A DNA stretch of 35,159 nucleotides from positions 1 to 35,159 of the forward strand of contig DUSC01000017.1 of assembly GCA_012842935.1 (NCBI GenBank), written 5' to 3'. The notes beneath the pieces were generated by a model, which worked only from the letters and a program-made list of their open reading frames with translations, was not told the DNA's origin and made no database searches. The DNA is from Hyphomicrobiales bacterium (GTDB taxonomy: Bacteria; Pseudomonadota; Alphaproteobacteria; Rhizobiales; Rhizobiaceae). The position numbers and the translations under genes were made by a program. Shown in pieces: positions 7,877 through 16,144 of this stretch (position 1 is the first letter of the stretch; each line of letters begins with the position of its first letter).

Positions 7877-7955
7877 AGGAACGGTTCCTTTTCTTGGTCG
7901 CCAAGCGGAGGTTTTCGGGTTATTTTCCCTCAAGGATACTTATCGGGAGGGAAAA
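7877..7955. promoter_or_regulatory. Divergent phhA-lrp control region with three inverted repeats
   Basis: The 127-bp divergent gap holds three perfect dyads. The first is AGGAAC-G-GTTCCT (7877-7889). The second is CTTGG-TCG-CCAAG (7893-7905). The third is a 9-bp pair TTTTCCCTC (7923-7931) and GAGGGAAAA (7947-7955) with a 15-nt loop. The right arm of the last one contains the ribosome-binding site GGAGGG of the lrp gene and abuts its ATG. Lrp-family octamers commonly bind several degenerate dyads, so these are plausible operators. The third could also act as an RNA hairpin that hides the ribosome-binding site. Confidence 0.5.
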
Positions 7956-8432
7956 ATGCCCGAACTCGACGAATTCGAGATCCGCATGCTGGAAATCCTC
8001 CAGCGCGAGGGGCGCAAGCCGGTATCCGAACTCGCCGAGACGATCGGCCTGTCGAACACGCCCTGCGCCCGCCGCTTTGAGGGGCTCCAGGCCGGCGGCA
8101 TCATCGAGGGGTTCCGCGCCGTCGTGAGCAGACGCGCGGTCGGGCTGATGGTCGAGGTCTTCATCCAGGTCCGGCTGGCCTGCCACGCCGACGGTTCGCC
8201 GGAGGCCTTCATCGCCGCTGTCGAGCGGATGGACGAGGTGTCGTCGTGCTGGACGCTGACCGGCGACCACGATTTCCTGCTGCACGTCATGGTGCCGGGC
8301 GTCGACGAGCTCAACGACTTCGTCATGCACCGGCTGATGCGCCTGAGGGGCGTGCGCGACGTCCACACCCAGCTCGTGCTGCAGAACATCAAGGGTCCGG
8401 GACGCGTGCCGCTCGGGCATCTGAGGCGCTGA
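7956..8432 (+). CDS. Lrp/AsnC family transcriptional regulator
   Basis: This 158-residue protein has the full Lrp layout. A winged helix-turn-helix spans about residues 4-60 (LDEFEIRMLEILQREGRKPVSELAETIGLS, recognition helix NTPCARRFEGLQ), and a RAM effector-binding domain spans about 70-145. The size is that of a complete member. Divergent placement next to phhA suggests it senses an aromatic amino acid and controls phenylalanine hydroxylation, as local Lrp regulators often control an adjacent catabolic gene. Its start is set by GGAGGG four bases before ATG 7956. It probably autoregulates through the dyads in the shared upstream region. Confidence 0.93.
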   Translation: MPELDEFEIRMLEILQREGRKPVSELAETIGLSNTPCARRFEGLQAGGIIEGFRAVVSRRAVGLMVEVFIQVRLACHADGSPEAFIAAVERMDEVSSCWTLTGDHDFLLHVMVPGVDELNDFVMHRLMRLRGVRDVHTQLVLQNIKGPGRVPLGHLRR

Positions 8433-8458
8433 GGCGTCGCCCGGCCGTCCGCTCCGCC

Positions 8459-9355
8459 CTACGGCACGATCAGCGTGCCGGCGCCGTGCTCGGTGAACAG
8501 CTCGAGCAGCACCGCGTGCGGCGTCTTGCCGTTCAGGATGACGACCCCCTCGACGCCGCGCTCGATCGCCTCGATGCAGGTCTCGACCTTGGGGATCATG
8601 CCGCCCGAAATGGTGCCGTCGGCGATCAGCGCACGGGCCTGGGCCACGGTCAGTTCGTCGATCAGGTTCCTGTCCCTGTCGAGCACGCCGGGCACGTCGG
8701 TGAGGAAGAGCAGGCGCGAGGCGCCGAGCGCGCCGGCGATGGCGCCGGCGAAGGTGTCGGCGTTGATGTTGTAGGTATGGCCGTCGCGGCCGGGCGCCAC
8801 CGGCGCCAGGACCGGGATCATCTCCGAGCGGGCGAGAAGGTCGAGGAGCGTGCGGTCGACCTCGACGGGCTCGCCGACGAAGCCGAGGTCGAGCACGCGC
8901 TCGATGTTGGAATCCGGGTCCTTCACCGTCTTGTGCGCCTTCTCGGCGAAGACCATGTTGCCGTCCTTGCCGCACAGGCCGATGGCCCACTCGCCTTCGG
9001 CATTGATGAGCGCGACGATCTCCTTGTTGATCGAGCCGGCGAGCACCATCTCGACGATCTCGACGGTCTTGGCGTCGGTGACGCGCAAGCCCCCCTCGAA
9101 CTTCGATTCGATGCCGAGCTTGGCGAGCATCGCGGCGATCTGCGGCCCGCCGCCGTGGACCACGATCGGGTTGACGCCGGACTGCTTCAGGAGCGCGATG
9201 TCGCGGGCGAAGGCGCGGCCGAGCTCGGGATTGCCCATGGCGTGGCCGCCGTATTTCACCACCACCGTCTTGTTCTCGTAGCGCTGCATGTAGGGCAGCG
9301 CGCGCGAGAGGAGGGCGGCCTGCATCTCGGCGGTGGCGGCGATGTCCGTCGTCAT
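8459..9355 (-). CDS. argB: Acetylglutamate kinase
   Basis: This 298-residue protein is of the amino acid kinase fold. Conserved parts are [10 protein letters not shown] near the N-terminus (phosphate-binding Lys and Gly-rich loop), [11 protein letters not shown], the NAG-binding GLRVTD and the C-terminal [12 protein letters not shown]. It phosphorylates N-acetyl-L-glutamate, the second step of arginine biosynthesis, and is usually feedback-inhibited by arginine. The N-terminal extension ([22 protein letters not shown]) is the helix associated with arginine-sensitive hexameric forms. ATG 9355 is preceded by ACAGGA. In related bacteria the gene usually lies directly after engB; here about 6.8 kb of other genes intervene. 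Confidence 0.97.
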   Translation of the reverse strand: MTTDIAATAEMQAALLSRALPYMQRYENKTVVVKYGGHAMGNPELGRAFARDIALLKQSGVNPIVVHGGGPQIAAMLAKLGIESKFEGGLRVTDAKTVEIVEMVLAGSINKEIVALINAEGEWAIGLCGKDGNMVFAEKAHKTVKDPDSNIERVLDLGFVGEPVEVDRTLLDLLARSEMIPVLAPVAPGRDGHTYNINADTFAGAIAGALGASRLLFLTDVPGVLDRDRNLIDELTVAQARALIADGTISGGMIPKVETCIEAIERGVEGVVILNGKTPHAVLLELFTEHGAGTLIVP

Positions 9356-9438
9356 TCCTGTCTTCCCCGGGAGGTGTGGCGCGCTCTTAGCGGGAAACGA
9401 CCGGACGGGCAATCGCCTCGCGCGCCGCGGCCGAGGCT

Positions 9439-9482
9439 TTGATTTCGGTCAAGGCGTACCGGTGCCGGTCCGGCGCTACTGT
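9439..9482 (+). promoter_or_regulatory. FNR/FixK anaerobox and -10 for the DUF2189 gene
   Basis: TTGAT-TTCG-GTCAA (9439-9452) matches the FNR/FixK/FnrN consensus TTGAT-N4-(A/G)TCAA. TACTGT at 9477-9482 is a fair -10 element. The box is centred at 9445.5, so a start near 9487-9489 places it at about -41.5 to -43, the position of a class II FNR-activated promoter. The DUF2189 start codon is at 9536. This suggests low-oxygen induction of the gene. Confidence 0.6.
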
Positions 9483-9535
9483 AGGGTGGGCTCGGTGCCG
9501 GTTTCCCGGCGCGCCGAGGAGAGGGAGGAGGAGAG

Positions 9536-10342
9536 ATGGTCGAGGAACCGCAACCGGTCACGCCGCCGCCGGCGGCAAGGGCGTCGACGATGCCGCGCGT
9601 CGTCGCGGTGAGCAGCGCCGATATCCGCGCGGCCCTGTTCCAGGGCATGTCCGACTTCGCCCGCGCTCCCCATTTCGGCTTCTTCTTCGCCGCGATCTTC
9701 GCCCTGATCGGCATCGTCATCGTGCTGGCGCTGACCCGCTGGGACATGTCGTGGATGATCTACCCGTTCGCCATCGGCTTCCCGCTGGTCGGCCCGTTCG
9801 CGGCCGTCGGGCTCTACGAGGTCAGCCGCAGGCTGCAGAGCGGCGAGCCGCTGGAATGGGGACCCGTGCTCGGCGTCGTCTGGGCGCAAAGGCGGCGCGA
9901 ACTGTCCTGGATGGCCTTCGTCATGCTGTTCGTCTTCTGGATCTGGATGTACCAGATCCGCCTGCTGATCGCGCTGTTTCTCGGCCGCATGTCCTTCTCG
10001 ACGCTCGACAAGTTCCTTGCCGTCGTCTTCACCACCCCGCAGGGCTGGCTGTTCCTCGCGGTGGGGCATGTGGTCGGCGCGGCCATCGCGCTGACGCTCT
10101 TCTCGATCACCGTCGTCTCGATCCCGCTGCTGATGGAGCGCAACTACGATTTCGTCACCGCGATGATCACCAGCGTCAAGGCGGTGGTGGCGAGCCCCGT
10201 TGTCATGCTCGGCTGGGGCGTGGTGGTCACGCTGGCGGTGATGGCCGCCTGCATTCCCTTTTTCCTCGGCCTTCTCGTCGTGCTGCCCGTTCTCGGCCAT
10301 GCCACCTGGCACCTCTACCGCAAGGCGGTGCCGTTGCCCTGA
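9536..10342 (+). CDS. DUF2189 integral membrane protein
   Basis: This 268-residue protein has a Pro-rich cytoplasmic N-terminus (about residues 1-40), then six or so membrane helices. The segment AIGFPLVGPFAAVGLYEVSRRLQSGEPLEWGP is the recognisable core of DUF2189. Function is unknown. The gene has a very strong ribosome-binding region (GAGGAGAGGGAGGAGGAGAG) directly before ATG 9536 and an FNR/FixK-type box about 90 bp upstream, pointing to a role when oxygen is low. It is divergent from argB, with a 180-bp shared region. Confidence 0.85.
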   Translation: MVEEPQPVTPPPAARASTMPRVVAVSSADIRAALFQGMSDFARAPHFGFFFAAIFALIGIVIVLALTRWDMSWMIYPFAIGFPLVGPFAAVGLYEVSRRLQSGEPLEWGPVLGVVWAQRRRELSWMAFVMLFVFWIWMYQIRLLIALFLGRMSFSTLDKFLAVVFTTPQGWLFLAVGHVVGAAIALTLFSITVVSIPLLMERNYDFVTAMITSVKAVVASPVVMLGWGVVVTLAVMAACIPFFLGLLVVLPVLGHATWHLYRKAVPLP

Positions 10343-10424
10343 ATGCCGTCTCGCCCGGCGCGCTTGAGAGCTTGAGAGGAGTACCGGACGGTCCCGGGAT
10401 GGTACCCGGCAGGAGGGAGACGTC

Positions 10425-11048
10425 ATGTCGCGGCGCATCGACCGCCAGGCGCACTGGCAGCGGGTCTACGAGACCAGGGCGGCCGATGCGGTGAGCTGGT
10501 ACCAGCCGGCACCTCAGCCCTCGGCCGATCTTCTCAAGCTTGCCGGAGCGGTGCCGCAGAGCGGCATCATCGACGTCGGAGGCGGCGCCTCCACGCTCGT
10601 CGATTGGCTCGTCGGCGAGGGTTTCGGCGACGTGACCGTGCTCGACCTGTCGGATGCGGCTCTGGCGGCTGCACGGTCGCGGCTCGGCGCCGCGGCGGCT
10701 TCGGTGACGTGGATCGCGGCCGACGTGACCAGATGGCGCCCGGCACGGCCCTACGACATCTGGCACGACCGTGCCGCCTTCCATTTCCTGACCGATCCGG
10801 GCGACCGCGCCGCCTATGTCGACCGCCTGCGCAAGGCGCTGCGCCCCGGCGGCCATGTCATAATCGGCACGTTCGCGCCGGACGGCCCGCCACGATGCAG
10901 CGGTCTCCAGGTCGAGCGCTACGACGCGGCGAAGCTCTCGGCGGCGCTCGGCGAGGGATTCCGGCTCGTCGACAGTTGCCGCCACGACCACGTCACGCCG
11001 TGGGGCGCCGTGCAGCATTTCCACTTCGGGACCTTCCTGAGGACCTGA
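10425..11048 (+). CDS. Class I SAM-dependent methyltransferase
   Basis: This 207-residue protein starts with HWQRVYETRAADAVSWYQPAP, a lead-in seen in small bacterial methyltransferases of the thiopurine/type 11 kind, and carries SAM motif I as IIDVGGGAST (about residues 48-57). The acidic end of strand 2 is VTVLDLSDAAL, and the post-motif III region is LRPGGHVIIGTFAPDGP. The substrate is unknown. The start is supported by GGAGGGAGACGTC before ATG 10425. The 82-bp gap after the DUF2189 gene has no clear terminator, so the two may be co-transcribed. Confidence 0.87.
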   Translation: MSRRIDRQAHWQRVYETRAADAVSWYQPAPQPSADLLKLAGAVPQSGIIDVGGGASTLVDWLVGEGFGDVTVLDLSDAALAAARSRLGAAAASVTWIAADVTRWRPARPYDIWHDRAAFHFLTDPGDRAAYVDRLRKALRPGGHVIIGTFAPDGPPRCSGLQVERYDAAKLSAALGEGFRLVDSCRHDHVTPWGAVQHFHFGTFLRT

Positions 11049-11056
11049 CCCTCGGG

Positions 11057-12553
11057 CTACTGCGGCCGCAGGAGCGGCGCGCGCCTTGCGGTCCAGCCGG
11101 AGATGCGTTCGAGCTGGGCGGCGAGCGACAGCAGCGTCTCCTCGTCGCCCGGGCGGCCGGCGGCCTGGATGCCGAGCGGCAGGCCGCCTGCCGTGACATG
11201 CACGGGCAGGGCGATCGACGGCTGGCCGGTGACGTTCTGGATCGCCGGCCAGTGGGTGAACCACAGGCTCTTGTCCATCAACTGCCCGAGGAACGAACGC
11301 ACGCGCAGCAGCCGGGTGAGGCGCAGCTTGTCGAGCGCGTTCTCGACGACCTCGTCCGCGCCCCTGGGGTCCATCGCACCGCAGGGCAAGGGCGGGTGGG
11401 CGATGATCGGCATCAGCACCGCGTCGAAACGCGCGGTCTGGACGAGCAGCTGCCGCGTCGCCAGCGAAAGGCGTTCGAGCGCCTCGTAGACCTCGCCGCC
11501 CGTCATCACGTCGCCGAAACGGGCGAGCACGCGGGTCGCCCGCTCGAGGTCGCCGAGGATCGGACGGCCGACCCTCGCCGCCTCCATGCGCATCGTGCCG
11601 GCGGTCGCCGAGGCGACGGCGATGCAGAAGTCGGCCATGAAGTCGCGGCCGATCATCGGCAGGTCGATCTCCTCGACCGCGTGCCCGCCCTCGCGGGCGA
11701 GCGCGATGGCCGCGTCGAGCGCGGCCATCGTCTCCGCCGAGATGTCGAGCCCGAGCGGCGACCTGCGGTAGACGGCGAGCGACAGGCGCCCCGGATCGCG
11801 GCGGGCCGCCTCGGCGAAAGTGCCCTTAGGCGGCCGCGCCGCATAGGGCGCCAGCGGATCGGGACCGTGGGTCAGGTCGAGGAGCAGGGCGCTGTCGCGC
11901 ACGGAGCGTGTCACGGCGTGGTCGACGACGAAGCCGTACCAGGCTTCCGAGACGAGCGGCGACAGCGGGATGCGTCCGCGCGAGGTCTTCAGGCCGACGA
12001 GGCCCGTCGTCGACGACGGCACCCGGATCGAGCCGCCGCCGTCGGAGGCGTGGGCGGCGGGCACCACGCCCGCGGCGACGAGCGCTGCGGCGCCGCCCGA
12101 GGAGCCGCCGGAAGTGTGTCCCGTGTTCCAAGGATTGCGCGTGATGCCGAAGGCTTCCGTTTCGGTCATCAGCTTCACGCCGTATTCCGGCGAGGTGCTG
12201 GTGACGATGGGGATCAGGCCCGCGGCGCGGTAGCGCTCGACGAGGACGGAATCGAAGTCGGGCACGAAGGCCGGCACCCTGCTGCCCGCATGGGTCGGCA
12301 CGCCCTTCTGCGCGATGGCGAGGTCCTTGATGGCGAAGGGCACGCCGGCCAGTGGCGCCGCCCGGTCCGCGGTCTTCGCCGCGGCGCGGGCGCTCTCGTA
12401 GGTCCGCTCGGCGATGGCGTTGATCTCGGGATTGACGCGCTCGGCGCGCGCGATCGCGGCCTCGACGAGTTCGGCCGGCGTCACCTCGCCGCGCCGCACC
12501 AGTTCGGCGAGGCCGCAGGCGTCCTGTTCCCACAAAAGCGTTTCGATTGTCAT
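11057..12553 (-). CDS. Amidase signature family hydrolase
   Basis: This 498-residue protein is the usual length for the family. The Ser-cisSer-Lys triad is visible: Lys76 in PFAIKDLA, Ser151 in SGGSSGG, and the nucleophile Ser175 in DGGGSIRVPS. The protein hydrolyses an amide bond in the cytosol. It looks like a stand-alone amidase rather than GatA, since no gatB or gatC is near and the C-terminal region (DKLRLTRLLRVRSFLGQLMDKSLWFTHW) differs. The substrate is not known. ATG 12553 has GGGAGGGG upstream. The gene converges with the methyltransferase, leaving only 8 bp between stops. Confidence 0.93.
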   Translation of the reverse strand: MTIETLLWEQDACGLAELVRRGEVTPAELVEAAIARAERVNPEINAIAERTYESARAAAKTADRAAPLAGVPFAIKDLAIAQKGVPTHAGSRVPAFVPDFDSVLVERYRAAGLIPIVTSTSPEYGVKLMTETEAFGITRNPWNTGHTSGGSSGGAAALVAAGVVPAAHASDGGGSIRVPSSTTGLVGLKTSRGRIPLSPLVSEAWYGFVVDHAVTRSVRDSALLLDLTHGPDPLAPYAARPPKGTFAEAARRDPGRLSLAVYRRSPLGLDISAETMAALDAAIALAREGGHAVEEIDLPMIGRDFMADFCIAVASATAGTMRMEAARVGRPILGDLERATRVLARFGDVMTGGEVYEALERLSLATRQLLVQTARFDAVLMPIIAHPPLPCGAMDPRGADEVVENALDKLRLTRLLRVRSFLGQLMDKSLWFTHWPAIQNVTGQPSIALPVHVTAGGLPLGIQAAGRPGDEETLLSLAAQLERISGWTARRAPLLRPQ

Positions 12554-12664
12554 GGGCGGCCCCTCCCTCGAGCGGGCGGAGCATAGGATTGCCGTCTCCG
12601 GCGCACAACCGGAATGCCGGAGCGTTTTTCGCGGCAGGGCGATCCGGCGTTCGCCGGAAAGCCC

Positions 12665-13954
12665 CTAGCTCTCCAGCCGCAGCACGCGGACCGCCTTGCG
12701 GAAGAGCGCATCCATGGCTTCGGGAATGCCCTGGCTGGGGCTCACCTCGAAATAGAGGCCGGGGGAGGCGCAGGCCTGCATCTGCGTGGGGATCTCGTCG
12801 CGGAACGGCTTGATCCAGGTATTGTACCAGGAGTTGTTGGTGACCGGCAGATAGGTCGTGTAGAGGACGGCGATCTTGATGTCCTTCTTCTTGAGCTCGT
12901 CGCACTCCTTGATGTCGAGCGGCTGCTGGCACCGGCCGGAACCCTGGATCTTCTTCATGCAGCCGCTGGGCTTGTAGGAATCGTTCACCCCGTCCGAGAC
13001 GAAGAAGACGATCTGCTGCCTGGGCTTTCCGTTCGGACCGTTCTCGGGCTTCGGGATCGACGTGCGCAACTGGCCGATCGTCTTGTCGAAATCGGTCTGC
13101 TGGTCGTTGTCGTAGTTCTGGTAGGGGATCGTCATGAGATCGACGGCTTCGGCGGCCTTGCCGGCCTTGACGAGGTCGGAAGTGAGGCCGGAGATCGTCG
13201 TCAGCCCGAGGTTGGTCGCTGCCGCGCCGAACGTGTAGATGGCGACGCGATACTGGCTGTTGTAGGCGCGGATGCTCTTGGCCGTCTCCAGCACCTTCTT
13301 CGTGGCTTCGCGAACCATGTCGATGCGCAGCGGAATGCCGTTGGCCTTGGCGAGGTTGTAGTAGTTGTCGGCATTGTTGAGCGCATGGCAGGCAAAGGCG
13401 CAGCGGTCCGGGGTGAGGGCGATCATCTGGTCGATGGCCTTTGCCGTGGCCGCCAGGCCCATCGACGGCGAGTTGTCGAGAAGAAGGTAGAAGTCGATCG
13501 GGTTGTCGATGTCGACGGACGCGCTCGCGGAGCCGTTCACGGTCCACGCCTTCTTGCTCAGCAGGCCGCCGAAGATCGTCTGGATCTGCGCCGTGTATTT
13601 GATCTTCGAGACGATCTTGGTGCCGCTGTTGGTGACGTCGGCGATCACGGTGCCGAGGCTGATGGACGGATCGAGCCTGGCATTGGCGGTGAAGAAGTCC
13701 TCGGCTTCAGCCACGCCCACCGGAATCGGACCGGGTCCCGTCATGGTGTCGGCGTAGGCGATTGCCTTGGAACCCATGGCGAGGGAGCCGAGGACCGCGG
13801 AGTCGGCGGCGTGTTCCAGCCTCTGCTTGGCGTCCAGAACGCGGACGAAGTCGACCGAATAGCCCATCGCCATCAGCATGGGGACGGCGAGGACGGCGGT
13901 CATCATCGCATAGTTGCCGCGGCGATCGCGGAGAAAGTCTCTGATGCGCGTCAT
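12665..13954 (-). CDS. TadG-like pilus-assembly protein with von Willebrand A domain
   Basis: This 429-residue protein has an N-terminal RRGNYAMMTAVLAVPMLMAMGYSVDF, the TadE/TadG-type membrane segment (about residues 13-36), followed by the typical VLDAKQRLEHAADSAVLG. The periplasmic part holds a von Willebrand A domain with an intact metal-binding motif DNSPS (Asp160, Ser162, Ser164) after IDFYLLL. Cysteines at CAFAC and in the KPSGCM/GRCQQ region could form disulfides. TadG proteins belong to Flp/Tad tight-adherence pilus systems, but no other tad gene is here, so it is an orphan. ATG 13954 is chosen because the membrane segment then starts at residue 13 and CAGGGG precedes it. Confidence 0.88.
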   Translation of the reverse strand: MTRIRDFLRDRRGNYAMMTAVLAVPMLMAMGYSVDFVRVLDAKQRLEHAADSAVLGSLAMGSKAIAYADTMTGPGPIPVGVAEAEDFFTANARLDPSISLGTVIADVTNSGTKIVSKIKYTAQIQTIFGGLLSKKAWTVNGSASASVDIDNPIDFYLLLDNSPSMGLAATAKAIDQMIALTPDRCAFACHALNNADNYYNLAKANGIPLRIDMVREATKKVLETAKSIRAYNSQYRVAIYTFGAAATNLGLTTISGLTSDLVKAGKAAEAVDLMTIPYQNYDNDQQTDFDKTIGQLRTSIPKPENGPNGKPRQQIVFFVSDGVNDSYKPSGCMKKIQGSGRCQQPLDIKECDELKKKDIKIAVLYTTYLPVTNNSWYNTWIKPFRDEIPTQMQACASPGLYFEVSPSQGIPEAMDALFRKAVRVLRLES

Positions 13955-14098
13955 GGCGCGGCCCCTGTCATCGTTATGTTTTGGAACGATCTTAGCGCGC
14001 ACCGATTAACGTAGCGTTATGGGCTCGATTCAAAGGCGCTGCGGTTTTCGGCCGCGCGGCATGTTGCAAATCGGACGCCGCGCCGTAATCTGGCGGCA

Positions 14099-14638
14099 AT
14101 GACCGCCCAGGACATTACCAAGCTGATCGTTCGGACCTCGATGGGAGACCGCGGCGCGTTCGATCTGCTCTACCGGCAGACGAGCGCGAAACTGTTCGGC
14201 GTGTGCCTGCGTATCTTGGGTGACAGGGCAGAGGCCGAGGAGGCGCTGCAGGAGGTCTTCGTCAAGATCTGGACGAAGGCCGACCGCTTCGCGGTTTCCG
14301 ATCTCAGCCCGATCTCCTGGCTTGCGGCGATCGCGCGAAATCATGCGATCGACCGTATCAGGGCCCGGCGCCAGCCGCCGCTCGATCTGGACGCTGCGCT
14401 GGACGTCGCGGACCCGACGCCGGGACCGGAAGCGGCGGCGGTGGCGGGCGGCGAGATCGAGCGCATCCGTCTCTGCCTGGACGAACTCGACGGCGACCGG
14501 GCGGCGGCCGTCCGCGGCGCCTATCTCAAGGGAGAGAGTTACGCCGAACTCGCCGAACGGCATGGCGTGCCGTTGAACACGATGAGGACGTGGCTGCGCC
14601 GCAGCCTCATGAAACTGAGGGAATGCCTGGAGCGATGA
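14099..14638 (+). CDS. ECF-type RNA polymerase sigma factor (SigK-like)
   Basis: This 179-residue protein has region 2 at about residues 20-85 (AFDLLYRQTSAKLFGVCLRI, then AEEALQEVFVKIWTKADRF) and region 4 at about 125-178, with the helix-turn-helix SYAELAERHGVPLNTMRTW. It lacks regions 1 and 3, as ECF factors do. Its ATGA overlap with the following RskA-type anti-sigma gene marks a sigma/anti-sigma pair, normally released by regulated proteolysis of the anti-sigma. ATG 14099 has only a weak ribosome-binding site. It is divergent from the TadG-like gene over 144 bp. Confidence 0.93.
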   Translation: MTAQDITKLIVRTSMGDRGAFDLLYRQTSAKLFGVCLRILGDRAEAEEALQEVFVKIWTKADRFAVSDLSPISWLAAIARNHAIDRIRARRQPPLDLDAALDVADPTPGPEAAAVAGGEIERIRLCLDELDGDRAAAVRGAYLKGESYAELAERHGVPLNTMRTWLRRSLMKLRECLER

Positions 14639-15351
14639 GCCCGGCCGACGACAACAGCCCCGACCAGGGCGGCGACGACATCCTCGCCGCCGAATACGTG
14701 GTCGGCGTGCTTCCGGCAGACGAACGCCGGGACGTTGCGGCGCGCATCGAGCGCGATCCCGGCTTTGCGCGCCTCGTCGACGGCTGGGAGGTGCGCCTGT
14801 CGCCGCTCGCGGCGGCCTATCCCGAGGTCGCGGTTCCCCCCGCGGTGAAGGCCGCCATCGACCGCCGGCTGTTCGCCGTGCCGGCTCCGACCGGCGCGCG
14901 CCCCTCGCTCTGGTCGAGCCTCGTCTTCTGGCGCAGCCTCGCTGCGGCGGCCATGGTGCTCGCCGCGGCGGTCGCGGTGGCCTACTTCGTCGCGCCGCCG
15001 TCCGGCCAGAGCGCCCAGCGCTACGTCGCCTCGCTGGCGCCGCAGCAGTCGGACGTCCACTACTTCGTCGTCTACGACGCCCGGACTCAGGACATCGGCC
15101 TGTCGCACGTCACCGGCGCCAGGCCCGAGGGCCGCGACTTCGAACTGTGGGTGATGGAGCCGGGCAAGGATCCCGTATCCGTCGGCGTGATACCCGTCGG
15201 CCAGTCGGTCCATCTCGCCGTGGCGAAGGCGCTGCGCGACCGGATCGCCGCCGGTGCGGTCTTCGCCATCAGCCTCGAGCCTCCCGGCGGCTCGCCGACC
15301 GGTCAGCCGACCGGCCCGGTGGTGGCCTCCGGCGACCTCCACAACGTCTGA
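14635..15351 (+). CDS. RskA-family anti-sigma factor
   Basis: This 238-residue protein has three parts. The cytoplasmic N-terminus (about 1-80, DDILAAEYVVGVLPADERRDVAARIERDP) is the typical sigma-binding helical domain without the zinc-finger cysteines. One membrane span lies at about 100-121 (SLAAAAMVLAAAVAVAYFV). The periplasmic domain (about 122-238) contains DFELWVMEPGKDPVSVGVIP, a hallmark of RskA. It holds the ECF sigma factor at the membrane. The ATG at 14635 overlaps the sigma stop (ATGA), so synthesis of the two is coupled at near-equal amounts. Confidence 0.92.
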   Translation: MSPADDNSPDQGGDDILAAEYVVGVLPADERRDVAARIERDPGFARLVDGWEVRLSPLAAAYPEVAVPPAVKAAIDRRLFAVPAPTGARPSLWSSLVFWRSLAAAAMVLAAAVAVAYFVAPPSGQSAQRYVASLAPQQSDVHYFVVYDARTQDIGLSHVTGARPEGRDFELWVMEPGKDPVSVGVIPVGQSVHLAVAKALRDRIAAGAVFAISLEPPGGSPTGQPTGPVVASGDLHNV

Positions 15352-15405
15352 CCGCCACGGGCCCGCCGATCAACCATCCGTGACCGCTTCGTGAGGAACG
15401 GCGGC

Positions 15406-15431
15406 GAAACTCTCCCGGCGGCCCTGCGTAA
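15406..15431 (+). promoter_or_regulatory. Possible ECF-type promoter before the fasciclin gene
   Basis: GAAAC (15406-15410), 16 bases, then CGTAA (15427-15431). This resembles the GGAAC/GAAAC-N16-17-CGT pattern of many ECF promoters and would give a leader of about 40 bases. No matching pair was found upstream of the sigma gene itself, so the call is tentative. Confidence 0.3.
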
Positions 15432-15478
15432 CTCCCTGCGTCCCCCGATGACGGGAAAACAACCAAGGGAGAACTCCT

Positions 15479-16036
15479 ATGCGCACTTTCACTGCGCCGC
15501 TGTTCGGCGGCGTTGCGGCCCTCGTCATGCTCGCTTCCTTCGCCCATGCCGAAAATCCGATGGTCGGCGGCGCCGCCATGTATGCCGACAAGAACATCGT
15601 CGAGAACGCGGTCAATTCGGCGGATCACACGACGCTCGTCGCCGCGGTGAAGGCCGCTGGCCTGGTGGAGACGCTTTCGGGTCCCGGTCCGTTCACGGTC
15701 TTCGCGCCGGTGAACGCCGCCTTCGAGGCGCTTCCGGCCGGAACGGTCGACACGCTGCTCAAGCCGGAGAACAAGGACCAGCTGACGAAGGTGCTCACCT
15801 GCCATGTCGTCGCCGCCAAGGCGATGGCGGCCGACGTCACCAAGATGGTCATGGACGGCGGCGGCGAGCACAAGGTCGAGACGGTCGGCGGCTGCGTGCT
15901 GACGCTCAAGGCGGCCGACGGCAAGGTCACCGTGACCGACGAGAACGGCACGGTCGCGACCGTGACCATCGCCGACGTCGACCAGTCGAACGGCGTCATC
16001 CACGTCGTCGACAAGGTCCTTCTGCCGAAGATGTAA
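15479..16036 (+). CDS. Secreted fasciclin (FAS1) domain protein
   Basis: This 185-residue protein has a signal peptide (about 1-24, cleavage after SFAHA) and one FAS1 domain (about 40-185). H1 is GPGPFTVFAPVNAAFEALP, and H2 is NGVIHVVDKVLLP. Such proteins are exported and act in adhesion or at the cell surface, though bacterial roles are mostly unknown. Two cysteines (LTCHVV and GGCVLT) may form a disulfide. It follows the sigma/anti-sigma pair by 127 bp. In Mycobacterium tuberculosis the SigK/RskA pair controls the FAS1 proteins MPT70/MPT83, so this gene is a likely target of the adjacent sigma factor. The start is preceded by GGGAG. Confidence 0.94.
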   Translation: MRTFTAPLFGGVAALVMLASFAHAENPMVGGAAMYADKNIVENAVNSADHTTLVAAVKAAGLVETLSGPGPFTVFAPVNAAFEALPAGTVDTLLKPENKDQLTKVLTCHVVAAKAMAADVTKMVMDGGGEHKVETVGGCVLTLKAADGKVTVTDENGTVATVTIADVDQSNGVIHVVDKVLLPKM

Positions 16037-16045
16037 TTCGCCATA

Positions 16046-16113
16046 CGCCCCGCGGGGCGGTTCCCCCAAGGCGAGTGGCCGGCCGCGCGCGAGTGCGGCC
16101 GGCTTCCTTTTCC
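16046..16113 (+). terminator. Rho-independent terminator after the fasciclin gene
   Basis: A perfect 9-bp stem, GCCGGCCGC (16078-16086) and GCGGCCGGC (16095-16103), with an 8-nt loop is followed by TTCCTTTTCC. A 14-bp palindrome, CGCCCCGCGGGGCG (16046-16059), lies just before it. Both are in the 108-bp gap between the convergent fasciclin and engB genes. Confidence 0.75.
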
Positions 16114-16144
16114 TGAGGGTCGGGATTCGAGACGACCGGGTCGC

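Noticed and set aside
13955..14098. GGAAC (13983-13987) and CGTA (14010-14013) as an autoregulated ECF promoter
   Set aside because: The spacer is 22 bases instead of 16-17.
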